This document shows positions 6,103-7,284 of a stretch of 7,284 bases of DNA, piece after piece. The position numbers were made by a program, and so were the translations under genes. Positions within the stretch are counted from its first letter, which is position 1, and each line of letters starts with the position of its first letter. The stretch covers positions 1-7,284 of the forward strand of contig JAIEON010000099.1 of the NCBI GenBank assembly GCA_019750345.1, written 5' to 3'. This DNA is from Patescibacteria group bacterium. GTDB lineage: Bacteria; Patescibacteriota; Minisyncoccia; Phycocordibacterales; UBA9973. The notes below the pieces were generated by a model. It was not told the DNA's origin. It was given only the letters and a program-made list of their open reading frames with translations, and searched no databases.

Positions 6103-7203
6103 ATGAATTTTTGGAAACAAGTAAAACAAAATAACACACCATTTTTTGTCGTCGCTCCGATGGCGGATGTTACTGATCCTGCATTTCGTAAACTTATCGC
6201 GAAGTATGGTAAGCCTGACGTGATGTGGACAGAGTTTGTTTCCGCAAATGGATTAATGAGTAAGGGGCGAGAAATACTTGCAAGAGATTTAGTATTTAGT
6301 GAAGAGGAACGACCGATCGTTGCGCAGCTGTTTAGTGCTGACCCCGCAATGATGGAAGGTGCAGCAAAGTTTGCAGCCGAACTTGGATTTGACGGTATTG
6401 ATATCAATATGGGGTGTCCTGACAAGACTATTGAGAAACAGGGAGCAGGTGCAGCAATGATGAAGGAACCGGACGCTGCACTCGCAATCATTGCTGCAGC
6501 GAAGCGGGGAATTGCAGCTGCAGGCAAAGATATCCCATTGTCAGTAAAAACTCGTGTTGGCTACAATGCCGTACAAATTGATACGTGGATTCCACTCATA
6601 CTTGCCAGTGGTGTTGCAGCTCTTACAGTGCATGCTCGTACTCGCAAAGACTTATCCAAAGTTCCTGCGCAATGGGAGCTTCTCAAACAAGTTGTGGCAC
6701 TCCGCGACAGAATAGCACCCGACACTGTCATCATCGGTAATGGAGACGTAACTAGTCTCGCAGACGGAAAAGAAAAAGCTCGTAGTAGTGGTGTAGATGG
6801 TGTCATGGTAGGGCGTGCACTCTTCGGTAATCCTTGGTTCTTTGATGCGACTCGCAAGATGACTGCAACTATTCCACAAAAACCTTCTTCGGTTATATTA
6901 TTTTTGAAGAAAGTATTCCCCTTTATCAATACAGACTCCAAGCGTAGTGCACCGGTATCTCTAGTGCGACCAATTACTATAGAAGAACGCTTGAAGGTGA
7001 TGGTAGAGCATACACAACTCTTTGAAGAACTCCTGGGTGATATCAAAAGTTTCTCTATTATGAAGAAGCACTACAAGGCGTACTGTACGGGCTTTCGGGG
7101 CTCAAAAGAGCTCCGTATGAGACTGATGGATGAAGCCAAAATAGCTGCAGACGTAGCTACTATTGTAGAAGAATTTTTACTAGAAGATAATCTGGTACAA
7201 TAG
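6103..7203 (+). CDS. dusB: tRNA-dihydrouridine synthase (DusB-type)
   Basis: This 366-residue FMN enzyme reduces uridine to dihydrouridine in tRNA D-loops and neighbouring positions. The TIM-barrel begins with VVAPMADVTDPAFR (16-29). The catalytic acid Cys105 is in DINMGCPDK (100-108), followed by GAGAAMM (114-120). FMN/tRNA-contact type motifs are LSVKTRVGY (146-154), LTVHART (174-180), GNGDV (212-216) and GVMVGRALFGNPWFF (233-247). The C-terminal helical tRNA-binding domain has MKKHYKAYCTGFRGSKELR (320-338). The segment between NPWFF and EERL (248-293, 46 residues) is about 26 residues longer than the same stretch of E. coli DusB and holds a hydrophobic SVILFLKKVFPFI run. The ATG at 6103 has an AAGGT site 8 bases upstream. 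It is a downstream gene of the serS operon. The split into DusB versus other bacterial Dus subfamilies is less certain than the family call. Confidence 0.93.
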   Translation: MNFWKQVKQNNTPFFVVAPMADVTDPAFRKLIAKYGKPDVMWTEFVSANGLMSKGREILARDLVFSEEERPIVAQLFSADPAMMEGAAKFAAELGFDGIDINMGCPDKTIEKQGAGAAMMKEPDAALAIIAAAKRGIAAAGKDIPLSVKTRVGYNAVQIDTWIPLILASGVAALTVHARTRKDLSKVPAQWELLKQVVALRDRIAPDTVIIGNGDVTSLADGKEKARSSGVDGVMVGRALFGNPWFFDATRKMTATIPQKPSSVILFLKKVFPFINTDSKRSAPVSLVRPITIEERLKVMVEHTQLFEELLGDIKSFSIMKKHYKAYCTGFRGSKELRMRLMDEAKIAADVATIVEEFLLEDNLVQ

Positions 7204-7205
7204 GA
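7202..7205 (+). promoter_or_regulatory. Ribosome binding site of dnaX (AGGA), overlapping the dus stop codon
   Basis: AGGA shares its first two bases with the TAG stop of dus and lies 7 bases before the dnaX ATG. The tight overlap suggests that dnaX is translated from the same mRNA as dus. Confidence 0.6.
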
Positions 7206-7212
7206 AACATAT

Positions 7213-7284
7213 ATGCATGATCAAGTCTTATACCGTAAATATCGACCAGGTGACTGGAGTGAAGTAGAAGGGCAGGAACATATT
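7213..7284 (+). CDS. dnaX: DNA polymerase III gamma/tau subunit, N-terminal 24 codons (runs off right edge)
   Basis: The reading frame gives MHDQVLYRKYRP, then GDWSEVEGQEHI, up to the window edge. This matches the conserved start of DnaX (the pattern QVLxRKxRPxxFxxVxGQEH), the clamp-loader ATPase subunit of the replicative polymerase. The Walker motifs lie beyond the edge and cannot be checked. The frame is supported by the AGGA site 7 bases upstream and by the 9-base gap after dus. It is the fourth gene of the serS operon. With 24 residues the call rests on the N-terminal motif alone. Confidence 0.85.
   Translation, partial: MHDQVLYRKYRPGDWSEVEGQEHI

Noticed and set aside
1..7284. A novel defence, mobile or biosynthetic system
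   Set aside because: All seven genes belong to known housekeeping families; I found no transposase, integrase, CRISPR repeats, toxin-antitoxin pair or RNA gene.
1..7284. Alternative code with UGA as sense (as in Gracilibacteria/Absconditabacteria)
   Set aside because: All genes read through intact under the standard code, with no in-frame TGA at conserved positions.

Overview
The window looks like a piece of a small bacterial chromosome, most likely from the Candidate Phyla Radiation (Patescibacteria, probably a Parcubacteria-type lineage). This placement is an inference. It rests on the compact proteins, the very short intergenic gaps, a divergent FtsQ-like POTRA protein in an unusual neighbourhood, and the lack of Shine-Dalgarno sequences at the first genes of transcription units. 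The standard genetic code reads every gene intact: the visible stops are TAA or TAG, and no UGA has to be read as sense. There is no sign of an insertion sequence, prophage, CRISPR array or tRNA/rRNA gene.

The left part (1-3898) is all on the minus strand. Reading in the direction of transcription, dprA (3898-3017) is followed closely by topA (2966-732). An intrinsic terminator then begins on the topA stop codon (734-699). Immediately after it, the leaderless promoter of a Rel/SpoT-type (p)ppGpp gene starts (676 to beyond the left edge). Only 69 bases (3899-3967) separate dprA from a divergent plus-strand operon. That operon is serS (3968-5233), an FtsQ/DivIB-like gene (5237-6076), a tRNA-dihydrouridine synthase gene (6103-7203) and the first 24 codons of dnaX (7213 to beyond the right edge).

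The genes are housekeeping: DNA topology and natural-transformation/recombination on the minus strand (dprA-topA), stringent-response control (rel), and translation, division and replication functions on the plus strand (serS, ftsQ-like, dus, dnaX). No gap is longer than 69 bases, so every base is assigned to a gene or a short control region.

I do not see a new multi-gene system here. The most informative non-coding signal is a shared promoter layout. The first genes of all three transcription units (rel, dprA, serS) have a TATAGT/TACTAT -10 box 7-9 bases before the ATG and no Shine-Dalgarno, which predicts leaderless mRNAs. Two downstream genes (dus, dnaX) instead carry an AGG-type ribosome binding site. 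Other points worth a look are a 16-base palindrome over the dprA promoter and start codon, a paired-cysteine motif in the FtsQ-like protein, and an extra segment of about 26 residues in the Dus protein.
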